This document shows positions 36,082 to 45,404 of a DNA stretch of 64,000 nucleotides, one piece after another. A model generated the notes under the pieces. It was given only the letters and a program-made list of their open reading frames with translations, searched no databases and had not been told where the DNA came from. Where the stretch lies: positions 930,001-994,000 of the forward strand of contig NZ_JABVZR010000001.1 in assembly GCF_017163935.1 (NCBI RefSeq), given 5' to 3'. The position numbers and the translations under genes were made by a program. The first letter of the stretch is position 1. The number at the start of each line of letters is the position of its first letter. This DNA comes from Novosphingobium terrae. Lineage in GTDB: Bacteria; Pseudomonadota; Alphaproteobacteria; Sphingomonadales; Sphingomonadaceae.

Positions 36082-36576
36082 ATGATGAGCCGTTCCGAAC
36101 AAGCGCCGATGGGCCCCCTGATGACCGGCGTGATCGCGCTGGCGCTGCTGCTGGTGCATTTCACGTTGGGCCATGTCCAACAGAACGCCCTTGCCGCGAC
36201 CATCGCCGCCAGCGACGCCCAGATCGCTCTGGAAGCCCAGAAGCTGCGCCAGTCAGTGCTCTTCGCCCATGCCAACCAGCCCGGCCTGGACCGCGATGTG
36301 CGTGCCGATGAAATGGGTGAGGCAGCCTCGATGGGGCAGGGGCGCGGCATCGGCGGGCTGACCGAGGATCTCGAAAAGCTGCGCGACACGGCCCAGCATG
36401 AACATGCCCGCGCCCGCGTGATCGAGCTGGCCGAAGTGGCGCTGGAACTCGCCATCCTGCTGATGGCGGCCGCCATGGCCGGTCAGTCGCGCCGTATTAT
36501 GTATGGCGCCGGTGTCGTGGCTGCGCTGGGCGTGGTGCTGGCGGCTCTGGCAGGCGTGGGCATTACGCTGTTCTAA
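36082..36576 (+). CDS. DUF4337-like membrane protein
   Basis: A 164-residue protein with an N-terminal transmembrane helix (LMTGVIALALLLVHFTLG), a charged Gln/Ala/Glu-rich helical middle (about residues 45-115) and two C-terminal hydrophobic helices (VALELAILLMAAAMAG and GVVAALGVVLAALAGVGITLF). This layout fits DUF4337 proteins, of unknown function. GGAG precedes ATG 36082; ATG 36085 is equally possible. It lies 74 bp after the DAHP synthase gene and before a LysE exporter. Confidence 0.65.
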   Translation: MMSRSEQAPMGPLMTGVIALALLLVHFTLGHVQQNALAATIAASDAQIALEAQKLRQSVLFAHANQPGLDRDVRADEMGEAASMGQGRGIGGLTEDLEKLRDTAQHEHARARVIELAEVALELAILLMAAAMAGQSRRIMYGAGVVAALGVVLAALAGVGITLF

Positions 36577-36626
36577 CACTTGTCCCTGCTCCACGCGCAG
36601 GGCATGTCCCTGACAGGAGGCAGGCC

Positions 36627-37256
36627 ATGACATTTCATCTCTGGAGCATGTTTTTCATCGCGGCGTTTCTGGTTTCGGCCACGCCGGGGCCCAACATGCT
36701 GCACATCCTCTCGCGCAGCGTGGAGCTGGGCCTGCGCGGCTCCTTCCCTGCCATGTTCGGTTGCCTGTGCGGGTTGCTGACCCTGCTCGCGGCCTCCGCT
36801 GTGGGCCTGACCGCGCTGCTGATGGCGCTGCCCGGCGCTTTCGATGTGCTGCGCTATGCGGGCACGGCCTATCTCTTCTACCTCGGCATCAAGGCCTGGC
36901 GCGCGCCGGTTGAGCCCAGTGACCACCATGAGGAAATGATCGTCGCGGTGCTGTCGCCATGGAAGGTCTGGCGCGTGGCCTATGCCGTCGCGGTGTCCAA
37001 CCCCAAGGCGATGCTGTTCGCCGCCGCCTTCCTGCCGCAGTTCATCAACCCCGCCGCGCCCAAGCCGCCGCAGTTCGCCATCCTGCTGGCCACCTTCGGC
37101 GCGATCGATGTGATCTGGTACTTCACCTATGCTCTGGGCGGTCGCGGTCTGGCGACGCACCTTGAGAAGCCCTCGATGAAGCGACTGTTTAATCGCTTTA
37201 CGGGCGGCGTTTTCGTCGGGTTCGGGGCGATCTTGCTGAAGAGCAAACCTGCTTAA
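36627..37256 (+). CDS. LysE/RhtB-family amino acid exporter
   Basis: A 209-residue inner-membrane exporter with six hydrophobic segments. The family signature is in SATPGPNMLHILSRSVELGLRG (about residues 17-38), and NPKAMLFAAAFLPQFINP (about 124-141) is the second conserved half. It probably exports an amino acid or derivative; the substrate is unknown. AGGAGG lies 7 nt before ATG 36627. The gene ends 13 bp before a repeat hairpin. Confidence 0.9.
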   Translation: MTFHLWSMFFIAAFLVSATPGPNMLHILSRSVELGLRGSFPAMFGCLCGLLTLLAASAVGLTALLMALPGAFDVLRYAGTAYLFYLGIKAWRAPVEPSDHHEEMIVAVLSPWKVWRVAYAVAVSNPKAMLFAAAFLPQFINPAAPKPPQFAILLATFGAIDVIWYFTYALGGRGLATHLEKPSMKRLFNRFTGGVFVGFGAILLKSKPA

Positions 37257-37268
37257 GAAAAGGAGAAA

Positions 37269-37533
37269 TGCGAGGGTGTTACACCCTCGCGCTCCCATGA
37301 ATGTCTACGTTGCGTCAAGGGTTCGGCCTTGGAGCAACGTCGCCGCGCCACATGCAGGAAAGGCAGGCACAGCGCTGTGATTTTAAAGCCTGCGGCGCCC
37401 AAGGTGGTGCAGGTGGAGAGGCAAGGCGGAACAGTCGGGCGCCACTGCCTTTGCGTCGGAAGACGTTATGGGAGCGCGAGGGGACGTTTCTGTTGGTCGC
37501 ATGTCTCAAGAGAAATGCTCCAGGCCCCTCGCA
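37269..37533. repeat. Palindromic intergenic element, copy 6 (reversed)
   Basis: Reverse orientation relative to copy 1. The left end has stem GCGAGGGTG / CACCCTCGC (37270-37290) followed by the complement of the conserved CCGAACCC/GCGCAACG arm. The right end has GGAAGACGTTATGGGAGC and then a hairpin GCGAGGGG (37486-37493) / CCCCTCGC (37525-37532) enlarged by an insert. The central palindrome is partly eroded on one side. It lies between converging LysE and quinone oxidoreductase genes. Confidence 0.84.
37494..37524. repeat. Short palindromic insert inside the copy 6 hairpin
   Basis: Read on the minus strand this contains GGAGCATTTCTCTTGAGACA followed by TGCGACCAACAGAAAC, matching the insert in copy 3 at most positions. 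The CATTTCTC / GAGACATG arms differ by one base from perfect pairing. Confidence 0.72.
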
Positions 37534-37552
37534 TACCCCTTCTTGCCACCCT

Positions 37553-38530
37553 TCAAACCGTCAAAACCGTAGACCCCACCGTCTCCCGTGCTTCCAGAGC
37601 CCGATGCGCTTCGGCCACGTCTTCCAGCGGGAAGGTCTGCCCGATCGTCAACTTCACCTGCCCGCTGCGCAGCATCGACCACACCCGGCCCATACCGGCG
37701 GCGCGTTCTTCAGGCGTGGTGTAATAGTCGCCCTTGGTGGGCCGCGTGACGAACAGCGAGCCATGCGCCGTCAACTGCCCCAGCGCCACGCCGGTCACGG
37801 CGCCCGAGGCATTGCCATAGCTGACGATCAGCCCACGCCGCGCGGCGCATTTCAACGAGACCTCCCATGTCGCCGCGCCCACGCCGTCATAGACCACGGG
37901 CACGCCCGCGCCTTCCGTCAGGGCGCGGACCTTGGCGGGGAGCTCGGGGTCATCGGTGAGGAAGGTGTGGGCTGCGCCGCATTGGCGGGCGATGGCCAGC
38001 TTGGCCTCGCTGCCCGCCGTGGCGATGACATGGACCCCCTTGGCCGTCAGCCATTGCACCAGAAGCTGGCCCACGCCGCCTGCTGCGGCATGGACCAATG
38101 CGTGGTCGCCCGGGATCAGCGTTGCAGCGCGCTCGGCGAGGAATTCGGTGGTGCCGCCTTTCAGCAGCACGGCGGCGGCGGTGGTGAAGTCCACATCGTC
38201 GGGCAGGTCGAAGAGTTCGGTGGCGGGGACGATGCGCGCGGTCGCATAGTCCCCGCGCGTGCCACCGCTGTGGCCCACGCGGTCACCCACGGAGACCGCC
38301 TTCACGCCTTCACCCACGGCCAGCACGACGCCTGCGGATTCGCTGCCCAGATCGGCGGGCAGGGGCAGCGCGTAGAGGCCGCTGCGGTGGTAGGTGTCGA
38401 TGAAGTTCAGGCCCACCGCGCGGATCTCCATCAGCACTTCGCCGCGGCCGGGGGCGGGAAGGTCGACCTCCTTCCACTGGATCACCTCGGGGCCGCCGTG
38501 GGTGGCGATATAGGCTTGGCGCGCTTTCAT
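37553..38530 (-). CDS. NADPH:quinone reductase (zeta-crystallin-like MDR)
   Basis: A 325-residue medium-chain dehydrogenase/reductase lacking structural-zinc cysteines. The N-terminal GroES-like half includes GVNFIDTYHRSGLY-type sequence (AVGLNFIDTYHRSGLY). The Rossmann half has the nucleotide loop HAAAGGVGQLLVQW (about residue 150). This is the QOR signature. It reduces quinones or enones in the cytosol. It stands alone, divergent from the CocE gene and converging on the LysE gene. Confidence 0.9.
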   Translation of the reverse strand: MKARQAYIATHGGPEVIQWKEVDLPAPGRGEVLMEIRAVGLNFIDTYHRSGLYALPLPADLGSESAGVVLAVGEGVKAVSVGDRVGHSGGTRGDYATARIVPATELFDLPDDVDFTTAAAVLLKGGTTEFLAERAATLIPGDHALVHAAAGGVGQLLVQWLTAKGVHVIATAGSEAKLAIARQCGAAHTFLTDDPELPAKVRALTEGAGVPVVYDGVGAATWEVSLKCAARRGLIVSYGNASGAVTGVALGQLTAHGSLFVTRPTKGDYYTTPEERAAGMGRVWSMLRSGQVKLTIGQTFPLEDVAEAHRALEARETVGSTVLTV

Positions 38531-38713
38531 GGGCTTGGGGGGCTTTCATCGGGAAGAGAGAGGAGAGCTTATGGATTGGCGGAATTTACCCGGCTTCACA
38601 AGCGCCCGATGGTCGGCATTGGAGATGGCCTGTTGCTCATGCCTTTTCCTGCCCGCGAAAGCTGCTAACAACCCTGTCAGTAATGCAGGCCCAACAGGGC
38701 AGGGAGACAATTG

Positions 38714-40612
38714 ATGCGCAGCATGACAGGGGTTTCGGGGCTGGTTCTGGCTCTGACGATGATGGCTGGCACGCCCATGGCACAGGCCAAGGACGCGCCG
38801 CTCGATGCGATGACGCCCGACAAGGTCGCCTCTTACGACTGGGTCCGCCCCGAGGCCGATTATGTCCGCCAGGAGGTGATGATCCCCATGCGTGACGGGG
38901 TGAAGCTGCACACCTTCATCGTCTATCGCAAGGGCGTGACGGATGCACCGATCATCCTCTCGCGCACGCCTTACGATGCCGATGCCTCCACCAGCCGCAA
39001 CCGCAGCCAGAAGATCGAGGAGCTGCTGCCCATCGTGGACACGCCCTTTGTCAATGATGGCTATATCCGCGTCTATCAGGATGTGCGCGGCCTGCATGGT
39101 TCGGAGGGCGATTATGTGATGACGCGCCCCCTGCGCGGGCCGCTCAACCCCACCGCCGTCGATCATTCGACCGATGCCTATGACACGATCGACTGGCTGG
39201 TGAAGAATCTGAAGAACTCCAACGGCAAGGTCGGCATTACGGGTTCGTCCTATCTGGGCTTCACCTCGCTGATGGCACTGATCGATCCGCATCCGGCACT
39301 GAAAGCCGCAATTCCGCAGTCGCCGATGGTCGATGGCTGGATGGGCGACGACTGGTTCCACAATGGCGCCTTCCGCGCCTTTGGCTACAATTACGTGCTG
39401 GGCCAGACGGTGAAGAAGGGCGGCAAGGGCGGCCTGCCCACCGGCAAGGAAGACGAATACGACACCTATCTCGCGGCGGGGAGCGCGGGCGATCTGGCGC
39501 GCAAATGGGGCGTCGATCAGCTGCCCGGCGTGCGCAAGATGCTGGAGCACCCCGCCTATGACCAGTTCTGGCAGGAGCAGGCGCTCGACAAGCTGCTGGC
39601 CAAGCGCCCGCTGACCGTGCCGACCATGCTGGTGGTCGGCGAGTGGGATCAGGAGGATTCCTGGGGCACGCCGGCGGTGTACCGCGCCCTGTCCGCCGAT
39701 CCGGCCAAGCGCGCCAATGTCAGCATCGTGGTCGGCCCGTGGCGCCATTCGGGGGTGAATTACGAGGGTTCCTCACTGGGCAATCTGAAGTTCGAGGGCG
39801 ACACCGCGCTGCAATGGCGCCTCAATTACATGAAGCCCTTCTTCGACTGCCACCTGAAGACCAACCCGGCGCCCTGCCACACGCCCCGCGTGATCACTTA
39901 CGCCACCGGCACCAACAGGTGGGAAGAGGCGGATGATCTCAGCCCCTCGACCACGCCGCTCTATCTGGGCGGCCATGGCGAGGCGAGCTTCGACAAGCCT
40001 GTCGGCGAAGGCGTGGAAAGCTACGTTTCCGACCCCGCCAAGCCAGTGCCCAGCGTGCCGCGCCCCGTCTCGCTGGGTGGCGATGAATGGAAGACCTGGC
40101 TGGTGCAGGATCAGCGCTTCACCGATGGCCGCACCGATGTGCTCTCCTTCAAGACCGGCGTGCTCTCCGCGCCTGTCCATATTCGGGGCGCTCCCAAGGT
40201 GGACCTGCGCGCCGCCACCAGCGGCAAGGACAGCGACTATGTGGTCAAGCTGATCGACGTCTATCCCGGCCAGAACACCGCCAACCCGGTGATGGCGGGC
40301 TACGAATTGGGCGTGGGGATCGAGATCTTCCGTGGCCGCTACGTCCATGGCTACGCCACGCCCGCGCCGCTGGTGCCGGGCAAGACCTATGCCTTCCAAT
40401 GGCTGCTGCCCACGGTGGACCACGTCTTCCTGCCGGGCCACCGGATCATGGTGCAGGTGCAGTCATCGCTGTTCCCGGTGTATGACCGCAATCCGCAGAG
40501 CTGGGTCCCCTCGATCATGGACGCCAAGGCAGAGGATTACGTGAAGGCCACCGAGACGATCCACTGGGGTGGCAAGGATGCCAGTGCCGTGTGGTTGCCG
40601 GTGGTGAAGTAA
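38714..40612 (+). CDS. CocE/NonD-family (S15) hydrolase, exported
   Basis: A 632-residue serine hydrolase. The signal peptide covers about residues 1-25 (ending MAQA). The S15 alpha/beta-hydrolase core has nucleophile motif GSSYLG with Ser179, and the C-terminal beta-sandwich is PepX_C-like (VYPGQNTANPVMAGYELGV). ATG 38714 follows AGGGAGA; TTG 38711 is one codon earlier. Family members act on acyl or peptide esters and amides; the substrate is unknown. It is monocistronic; a repeat element follows 21 bp after the stop. Confidence 0.9.
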   Translation: MRSMTGVSGLVLALTMMAGTPMAQAKDAPLDAMTPDKVASYDWVRPEADYVRQEVMIPMRDGVKLHTFIVYRKGVTDAPIILSRTPYDADASTSRNRSQKIEELLPIVDTPFVNDGYIRVYQDVRGLHGSEGDYVMTRPLRGPLNPTAVDHSTDAYDTIDWLVKNLKNSNGKVGITGSSYLGFTSLMALIDPHPALKAAIPQSPMVDGWMGDDWFHNGAFRAFGYNYVLGQTVKKGGKGGLPTGKEDEYDTYLAAGSAGDLARKWGVDQLPGVRKMLEHPAYDQFWQEQALDKLLAKRPLTVPTMLVVGEWDQEDSWGTPAVYRALSADPAKRANVSIVVGPWRHSGVNYEGSSLGNLKFEGDTALQWRLNYMKPFFDCHLKTNPAPCHTPRVITYATGTNRWEEADDLSPSTTPLYLGGHGEASFDKPVGEGVESYVSDPAKPVPSVPRPVSLGGDEWKTWLVQDQRFTDGRTDVLSFKTGVLSAPVHIRGAPKVDLRAATSGKDSDYVVKLIDVYPGQNTANPVMAGYELGVGIEIFRGRYVHGYATPAPLVPGKTYAFQWLLPTVDHVFLPGHRIMVQVQSSLFPVYDRNPQSWVPSIMDAKAEDYVKATETIHWGGKDASAVWLPVVK

Positions 40613-40632
40613 GGTTTTGAAGAAAGGATAAG

Positions 40633-40842
40633 TGCGAGGGGGTTACCCCCTCGCGCTCCCATGAATGTCTACCTTGTGACCAGTCCTATCGGTCAGGCAC
40701 GAGTTCATAGCGCCGCAGGCAGGAAATCGATGGCGCAGCGCCGGAGATTTTAAAGCCTGCGGCGCTTTGATTTAAGCGCAAAGCTGAACCTGTGGCGCAA
40801 GGCTGACAATAAAGGGATTGCAAAGGGCGATGGCCCTTTGCC
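40633..40842. repeat. Palindromic intergenic element, copy 7
   Basis: The left stem is GCGAGGGGG / CCCCCTCGC (40634-40654). The centre has GCGCCGCAGGC and GCCTGCGGCGC. The right stem is a divergent but still paired GCAAAGGGC / GCCCTTTGC (40820-40841). Both arms look like the right-arm type. It lies between the converging CocE and response-regulator genes. Confidence 0.85.
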
Positions 40843-40869
40843 CGCCGGAGGCATAACCCACTTCCGACT

Positions 40870-41814
40870 TTACCCTTCCATACTCCGCACCGCCAAGGCA
40901 GCAGCAGCAGCCCGCGTCTCCACGCCAAGCTTCTCGAAAATCTGCTCCAGATGCTTGTTCACCGTGCGCGGCGAAATCGCCAGAATGTCCGAGATCACCC
41001 GGTTGGGCTTGCCATAGCTGACCCACAACAAAACCTCGGCCTCACGCGTGGTCAGCGCATGGCGGCTTTGCAGGCGGGCGATGGTGGCGGCGGGGTTGAC
41101 GTCATTGACGCGGATGAGGGTTTCCTCACCGCGCAGCTTGGCCACCATCACCAGTTCCAGCGTGGCGCCGCCGACTTCCACACGGGCGGAGGTGCCGCTT
41201 TCCTCGCTCTGCAGCACGCGCAGCAGGGCAGGGCGCAAAGCAAGCGGTGAAGGTCCGGGGGTGCGGTTCCATTCGGGGATGGACTGGGCGATCAGCTCAC
41301 CCGCCTGAGGCGTCCACCACACCATGGTCTCGTCACGGGCGACGGAGATCAGATGGCGGCCCGAAGCATCCAGCGCCGCCTGCGATCCGACCGCCTTGCG
41401 CGCATTGGCCATATGCACGCGCACGCGGGCGACCAGCTCGTTGACGATCAGCGGCTTGCGCACATAGTCCACGCCGCCCGCCTCCAGCGCGGCAAGAACA
41501 TGCTCGCTCTCGGTCAGGCCGGTCATGAAGACGATGGGGATATGGGTGGTGCGCGGCGCGCGCTTGATCAGGCGAGTCGCTTCGAAGCCGCCCATGCCGG
41601 GCATGATGGCGTCCATCAGGATCAGGTCCGGCGTGACGTGATCGAGCAGGGCAATCGCCGCCTCGCCGCTGGTGGCGATGAGGACGCGCATGCCCTCGGC
41701 CTCCAGCGTATCGGCCAGAAAGCGAAGCGATTCAGGTGTATCGTCGACGACCAGAACCGTATCCACATCGGCGGGATTGGCGGTGGCGGCAGAAGCGGAA
41801 GCAGCTGTGTTCAT
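40870..41814 (-). CDS. Response regulator, REC plus LuxR-type HTH
   Basis: A 314-residue two-component regulator. The N-terminal receiver (about residues 17-135) has acidic pair DD24-25, phosphoacceptor Asp68 in LILMDAIMPG, and Lys in VRKPL. A middle linker of about 100 residues without a recognised fold follows. The C-terminal LuxR-type HTH (about 250-314) has LTTREAEVLLWVSYGKPNRVISDIL and SPRTVNKHLEQIFEKLGV. Its ATG overlaps the stop of the hybrid kinase gene (ATGA), so it is the cognate output. Confidence 0.92.
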   Translation of the reverse strand: MNTAASASAATANPADVDTVLVVDDTPESLRFLADTLEAEGMRVLIATSGEAAIALLDHVTPDLILMDAIMPGMGGFEATRLIKRAPRTTHIPIVFMTGLTESEHVLAALEAGGVDYVRKPLIVNELVARVRVHMANARKAVGSQAALDASGRHLISVARDETMVWWTPQAGELIAQSIPEWNRTPGPSPLALRPALLRVLQSEESGTSARVEVGGATLELVMVAKLRGEETLIRVNDVNPAATIARLQSRHALTTREAEVLLWVSYGKPNRVISDILAISPRTVNKHLEQIFEKLGVETRAAAAALAVRSMEG

Positions 41815-43337
41815 GTGGTGCCCTGTTGTGCCTGTCTGACGGCTGCGGCCAGCCCCGAAAGATCGACCCGGTCGAGGCAGGCGTGCAATCGTGGGATGAT
41901 AGGGGCGGACTGCGGAAATTGCTCGGACAAGTCGCGTATTGACTTTTCGACCGCGCGCAGGTGGCCGATGCGGATGTCGCGCTCCAGCTGGGCGAGCAGC
42001 GGGCTGGCCTCGGCGGGTAGGCTGATGCTGTCGGGCGTGGGAGCGGGAGGTTCGGCAGGCTCCACATTGGGGCCCTGCCAGCGCAGGCGCAGCAGGCCGC
42101 CCACCGCATCGACCAGCGCGTTGAGTTCGATGGGTTTCAGCAGGAACTGGTCATGGGCGACAAAGCCCGCGCCCGCACGCTGGAACTCATGCGCGTCGGC
42201 CGAGACCATGACGATGCGGATATCGGCGCCGAATTTCTCACGCAACCGGCGGGCGACCTCCCATCCCGTCAGGCCGGGCATGGTGATGTCCAGCAGCACC
42301 AGTTCGGGGCGGTAGATATCGGCCAGCGCCAGACCGGATGTGCCGTCCAGTGCGGAATGGATCACGAAGCCCAGCGGGCCCAGAAGGCCGCGCAGCAGGG
42401 CCAGCTGGTTGGCATCATCATCGATGCACAGGATCGAGCGCGCGCGGCCTTCGTAACCGGTGATGGTCTCGGTGCGCGGGCCCTCCTGCGTCGGCACATT
42501 CACCTGACCCAGCATCAGGCGCAGGGTGAAGGTGGTGCCTTTGCCCTGCACCGATTCCATCGCCAGATCGCCGCCCATGATGCGCACCAGCGCCTGCGTG
42601 ATCGCCAGACCCAGACCGATGCCGCGCTGGGCATTGACCTCGGGCTGGTTGCCGCGTTCGAAGGGGGCGAAGATGCGCTCGCGGTCTTCGGGCGCGATGC
42701 CGATGCCGCTGTCCTCGATGGAGATCGTGACGAGCGAGGCGCGGAAATGCACCTTGAAGGCGACATGGCCGGCGCGGGTGAATTTCACCGCATTGGAGAG
42801 CAGGTTGATCAGGATCTGGCGCAGGCGCTTCTGATCGGTGCGCACGAATTCGGGCAGCGTGCCCTGACTGTCATAGATGAACTCGATCCCGCGCGCCGAA
42901 GCCTGCGGGCGAAACATATTGGCGATCTGGTCAAGGAAGGGGGCGATCCGCACCGTATCGTTGGAGATGCGCAGCACCCCGCTTTCGACATGGCTGATGT
43001 CCAGCAGGCCTTCGACCAGATTGGTGAGATGCTCGGCGCTGCGGCGGATGATGCGCGCGGCTTCGGCGGGGGCGATATGGTGGCCGCGCTCCAGCAATTG
43101 CGCATAGCCATAGATCGAATTGAGCGGTGAGCGGATTTCGTGGCTGACACTGGCGAGATAGCGGCTCTTGGCGGCGCTGGCGGCCTCTGCGGTTTCGCGG
43201 GCGCGGGACATCGCTTCGAGGTCTGCCGCATGCTGCTCGGCCTGCGCTTCAAGCTGCGCGATGCGGGCGCGCAGGGTGGCGCTGTCATCCAGGGTTGTCT
43301 GGTCGGCCTTGGGATCGGAATGCGCGTCGGAATGCAC
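41811..43337 (-). CDS. Hybrid histidine kinase without a sensor domain
   Basis: A 508-residue protein with a short coiled-coil N-terminus (about residues 15-56), HisKA with phospho-His66 (VSHEIRSPLNSIYGY), HATPase_c with N box NLLSNAVKF and G boxes DSGIGIAP and GIGLGLAI, then a receiver with phosphoacceptor Asp near 350 (LVLLDITMPG). A helical C-terminal segment (about 435-508) remains unassigned and could be a phosphotransfer or docking region. No transmembrane or PAS domain is present. GTG 43337 has GAGGAG 7 nt upstream, so the short N-terminus is real. Confidence 0.92.
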   Translation of the reverse strand: MHSDAHSDPKADQTTLDDSATLRARIAQLEAQAEQHAADLEAMSRARETAEAASAAKSRYLASVSHEIRSPLNSIYGYAQLLERGHHIAPAEAARIIRRSAEHLTNLVEGLLDISHVESGVLRISNDTVRIAPFLDQIANMFRPQASARGIEFIYDSQGTLPEFVRTDQKRLRQILINLLSNAVKFTRAGHVAFKVHFRASLVTISIEDSGIGIAPEDRERIFAPFERGNQPEVNAQRGIGLGLAITQALVRIMGGDLAMESVQGKGTTFTLRLMLGQVNVPTQEGPRTETITGYEGRARSILCIDDDANQLALLRGLLGPLGFVIHSALDGTSGLALADIYRPELVLLDITMPGLTGWEVARRLREKFGADIRIVMVSADAHEFQRAGAGFVAHDQFLLKPIELNALVDAVGGLLRLRWQGPNVEPAEPPAPTPDSISLPAEASPLLAQLERDIRIGHLRAVEKSIRDLSEQFPQSAPIIPRLHACLDRVDLSGLAAAVRQAQQGTT

Positions 43338-43510
43338 GATAAACTCCTCGCCTTGCGGGCGGGGTGAGGGGAGGCGTCAAGGCTGCGGTGTCTCCACAGC
43401 GAAAGCGGCGAGGCAAGGGATTGCCTGAAATATCTTGAAAAAGCGAGTCATCCTGTCGTCTCTGGGGTAATTGACGCAAGATTCCTCGCTTTTTGTGATG
43501 TTTTGCTTTC

Positions 43511-44578
43511 TCAGGGCAGCGGCAGGGCGACCACGCGGCCCTCACGCGCGGAGGTTTGCGCGGCCTCGATCACCTCCTGCACCGCCACAGCCTCCTCCGG
43601 CGTGACCGGGATGGGCGCAGTGCCCTGAAGGAAGGCGGCCAGCTGCGCATAGAAGGTTTCCTGCCGACCGGTGATCGCCGGGCGGGTGGAGGCAACCCCT
43701 TGCGCATCATGGACCACCAAAGGATCGGCATCCTCGCCCCAGCCAGAATCGCCGGGGTGCATGCCGGACACCAGCTGATTTTCCTGACCGTCGAGCAGGC
43801 GCTTCACCAGTCGGCCTTGCGTGCCATCCACGGCAAAGCGGGGCGCGCCGCCGCCACCGGCGTCCGGCGTGTTCATGCTGGCGCCCAGCTGCACGCGCAG
43901 GCCGGGGTAACGCAGGGTGATGGCCACCTCATCATCCGCCGCGCCGCCTTCGCGCAGGATGGCGATGTCGGCGCTGACGACCTCGGGCTTGCCAAACAGC
44001 ACCAGCGCCTGATCGACCAGATGCGGCGCCAGATCATAAAGCAGCCCCGAGCCCGGCGAACCATCCTCACGCCAGCGGTCACGCACCTGCGGGCGGAAGC
44101 GGTTGAAGCAGGACCACAGGCGGGTGACGCGCCCGATCACGCCATCCTCGATGGCCTGACGCACGGTGAGGAAGCAGCTGTCCCAGCGGCGGTTGTGGAA
44201 GACGGTGAGGGTGAGCTGCGTCTCGCGCGCCAGATCGGCCAGAGCGCGGGCTTCGGCCAGGGTCAGGGTGAAGGGCTTGTCCACCACCACATGCTTGCCT
44301 GCCAGCAGGGCGGCGCGGGCCAGTTCGGCATGGGTGCCGGTGGGCGAGGCGATCACCACCAGATCGATCCCGGGGTCGGCGATCAGCGCTTGCGGATCGG
44401 CCACGGCACGGATCGCGGGATCGAGCGCGGCCACCTCTTCCTTGCGCGAGGTGGCGATGGCGGTCAGCTGCAGCGCCGGCACCGCGCGGATCAGTCCGGC
44501 ATGAAAGACCCGTCCCGCCAGACCGAAGCCGATGATGCCGGTGCGGATGGGCCTGCGGATGGGGGCGGTGCTGTTCAT
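43511..44578 (-). CDS. Gfo/Idh/MocA-family oxidoreductase
   Basis: A 355-residue NAD(P)-dependent dehydrogenase. The N-terminal Rossmann fold carries GIIGFGLAGRVFHAG (about residue 14), and the catalytic-lysine motif is GKHVVVDKPFTL (about 93-104). The C-terminal domain has GSGLLYDLAPHLVDQAL. It resembles YdgJ/IolW-type inositol and sugar dehydrogenases; the substrate is not evident. It is followed downstream by a 173-bp gap to the hybrid kinase gene and is not clearly in an operon with it. Confidence 0.88.
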   Translation of the reverse strand: MNSTAPIRRPIRTGIIGFGLAGRVFHAGLIRAVPALQLTAIATSRKEEVAALDPAIRAVADPQALIADPGIDLVVIASPTGTHAELARAALLAGKHVVVDKPFTLTLAEARALADLARETQLTLTVFHNRRWDSCFLTVRQAIEDGVIGRVTRLWSCFNRFRPQVRDRWREDGSPGSGLLYDLAPHLVDQALVLFGKPEVVSADIAILREGGAADDEVAITLRYPGLRVQLGASMNTPDAGGGGAPRFAVDGTQGRLVKRLLDGQENQLVSGMHPGDSGWGEDADPLVVHDAQGVASTRPAITGRQETFYAQLAAFLQGTAPIPVTPEEAVAVQEVIEAAQTSAREGRVVALPLP

Positions 44579-44629
44579 GGCCGGGTTCTCCTTGGTTGCC
44601 GCCTTCTAGGAGCCCGCCGGGATACAGCA

Positions 44630-44657
44630 AAGCCCCCGACGCAGGCGCCGGGGGCTC
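44630..44657 (-). terminator. Terminator-like hairpin after yceI
   Basis: AGCCCCCG (44631-44638) pairs with CGGGGGCT (44649-44656) around a 10-nt loop. On the minus strand it is followed by TTTGCTGT, 34 bp past the yceI stop, and it precedes the oxidoreductase start. Confidence 0.65.
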
Positions 44658-44690
44658 GTTACGTATTCGCCAGAGCGAAACGGCTTGTGA

Positions 44691-45311
44691 TCAGTTCTTG
44701 CGCTCGAAGGCGGCGCTGATGCGCAGTTCGACGTCATCGCCGATCAGCGGCACATAGGTCTTCACGCCGAAGTCGCTGCGCTTGATTGCGGTGGTGGCGT
44801 TGAAGCCCACGGTGGTGCCCTTGTCGAGCGGGTTCACACCGCTGGCGTTGAAGCTGGTCTTCAGCACGACAGGCCTGGTCACGCCGTGGAAGGTCAGATT
44901 GCCGGTGATGAGGGCGGTGCGGGCGCCGGTGGGGGTCACCTTGGTCGAGGTGAAGTGGATTTCGGGGTACTTGGCGGCATCGAACCACTGGTCGGAGCGC
45001 AGCTCCTCATCCAGCTTGGCGTTGGTGGTGACGACGCTGGCGGTGGGGATGGTGATGTCCACCTTGGCGGCGGCGGGGCTCTTGGGGTCGATGGTCAGCT
45101 GGCCCGAGGCGCCGGTGAAATCGCCATACCACTCGGTGAAACCCATGTGGCTGACGGTGAACTGCACGCGGGTGTGGGCCGGCTCAACGCCATAGGTGCC
45201 GGCCTGAACGGCGGCCGGGTTGGGGTTGGCGACGGGACCCTGAGCCTGAAGGGCGGCAGGGGTGGCAGACAGAGCGGCGGCGGCAAGCAACAGGGCATGG
45301 ATCGGGCGCAT
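44691..45311 (-). CDS. YceI-family periplasmic lipid-binding protein
   Basis: A 206-residue exported lipocalin-like protein. The signal peptide is about residues 1-24 (LSATPAALQAQ). YceI core segments are YGVEPAHTRVQFTVSHMGFTE, DQWFDAAKYPEIHFTSTKV and GNLTFHGVTRPVVL. Family members bind polyisoprenoids or long lipids in the periplasm. ATG 45311 follows AAAGG; TTG 45326 is less likely. It is probably last in a ygiD-azoR-yceI transcript, although a GC-rich hairpin (GGCGGGGC 45363-45370 / GCCCCGCC 45389-45396) lies in the 93-bp gap after azoR. Confidence 0.9.
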   Translation of the reverse strand: MRPIHALLLAAAALSATPAALQAQGPVANPNPAAVQAGTYGVEPAHTRVQFTVSHMGFTEWYGDFTGASGQLTIDPKSPAAAKVDITIPTASVVTTNAKLDEELRSDQWFDAAKYPEIHFTSTKVTPTGARTALITGNLTFHGVTRPVVLKTSFNASGVNPLDKGTTVGFNATTAIKRSDFGVKTYVPLIGDDVELRISAAFERKN

Positions 45312-45404
45312 GGGAAGGCCTTTCAAGGGACGAACAGCAGATGTGGGGGAGGGGTGTGGGGTGGCGGGGCCCCGAAGGGGAAGACAGAGCCCCGCCTGGT
45401 AAGA

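Noticed and set aside
45363-45396. GC-rich hairpin between azoR and yceI as a terminator
   Set aside because: The stem is good, but no T-run follows on the minus strand, so it is noted only as a possible processing or attenuating hairpin.
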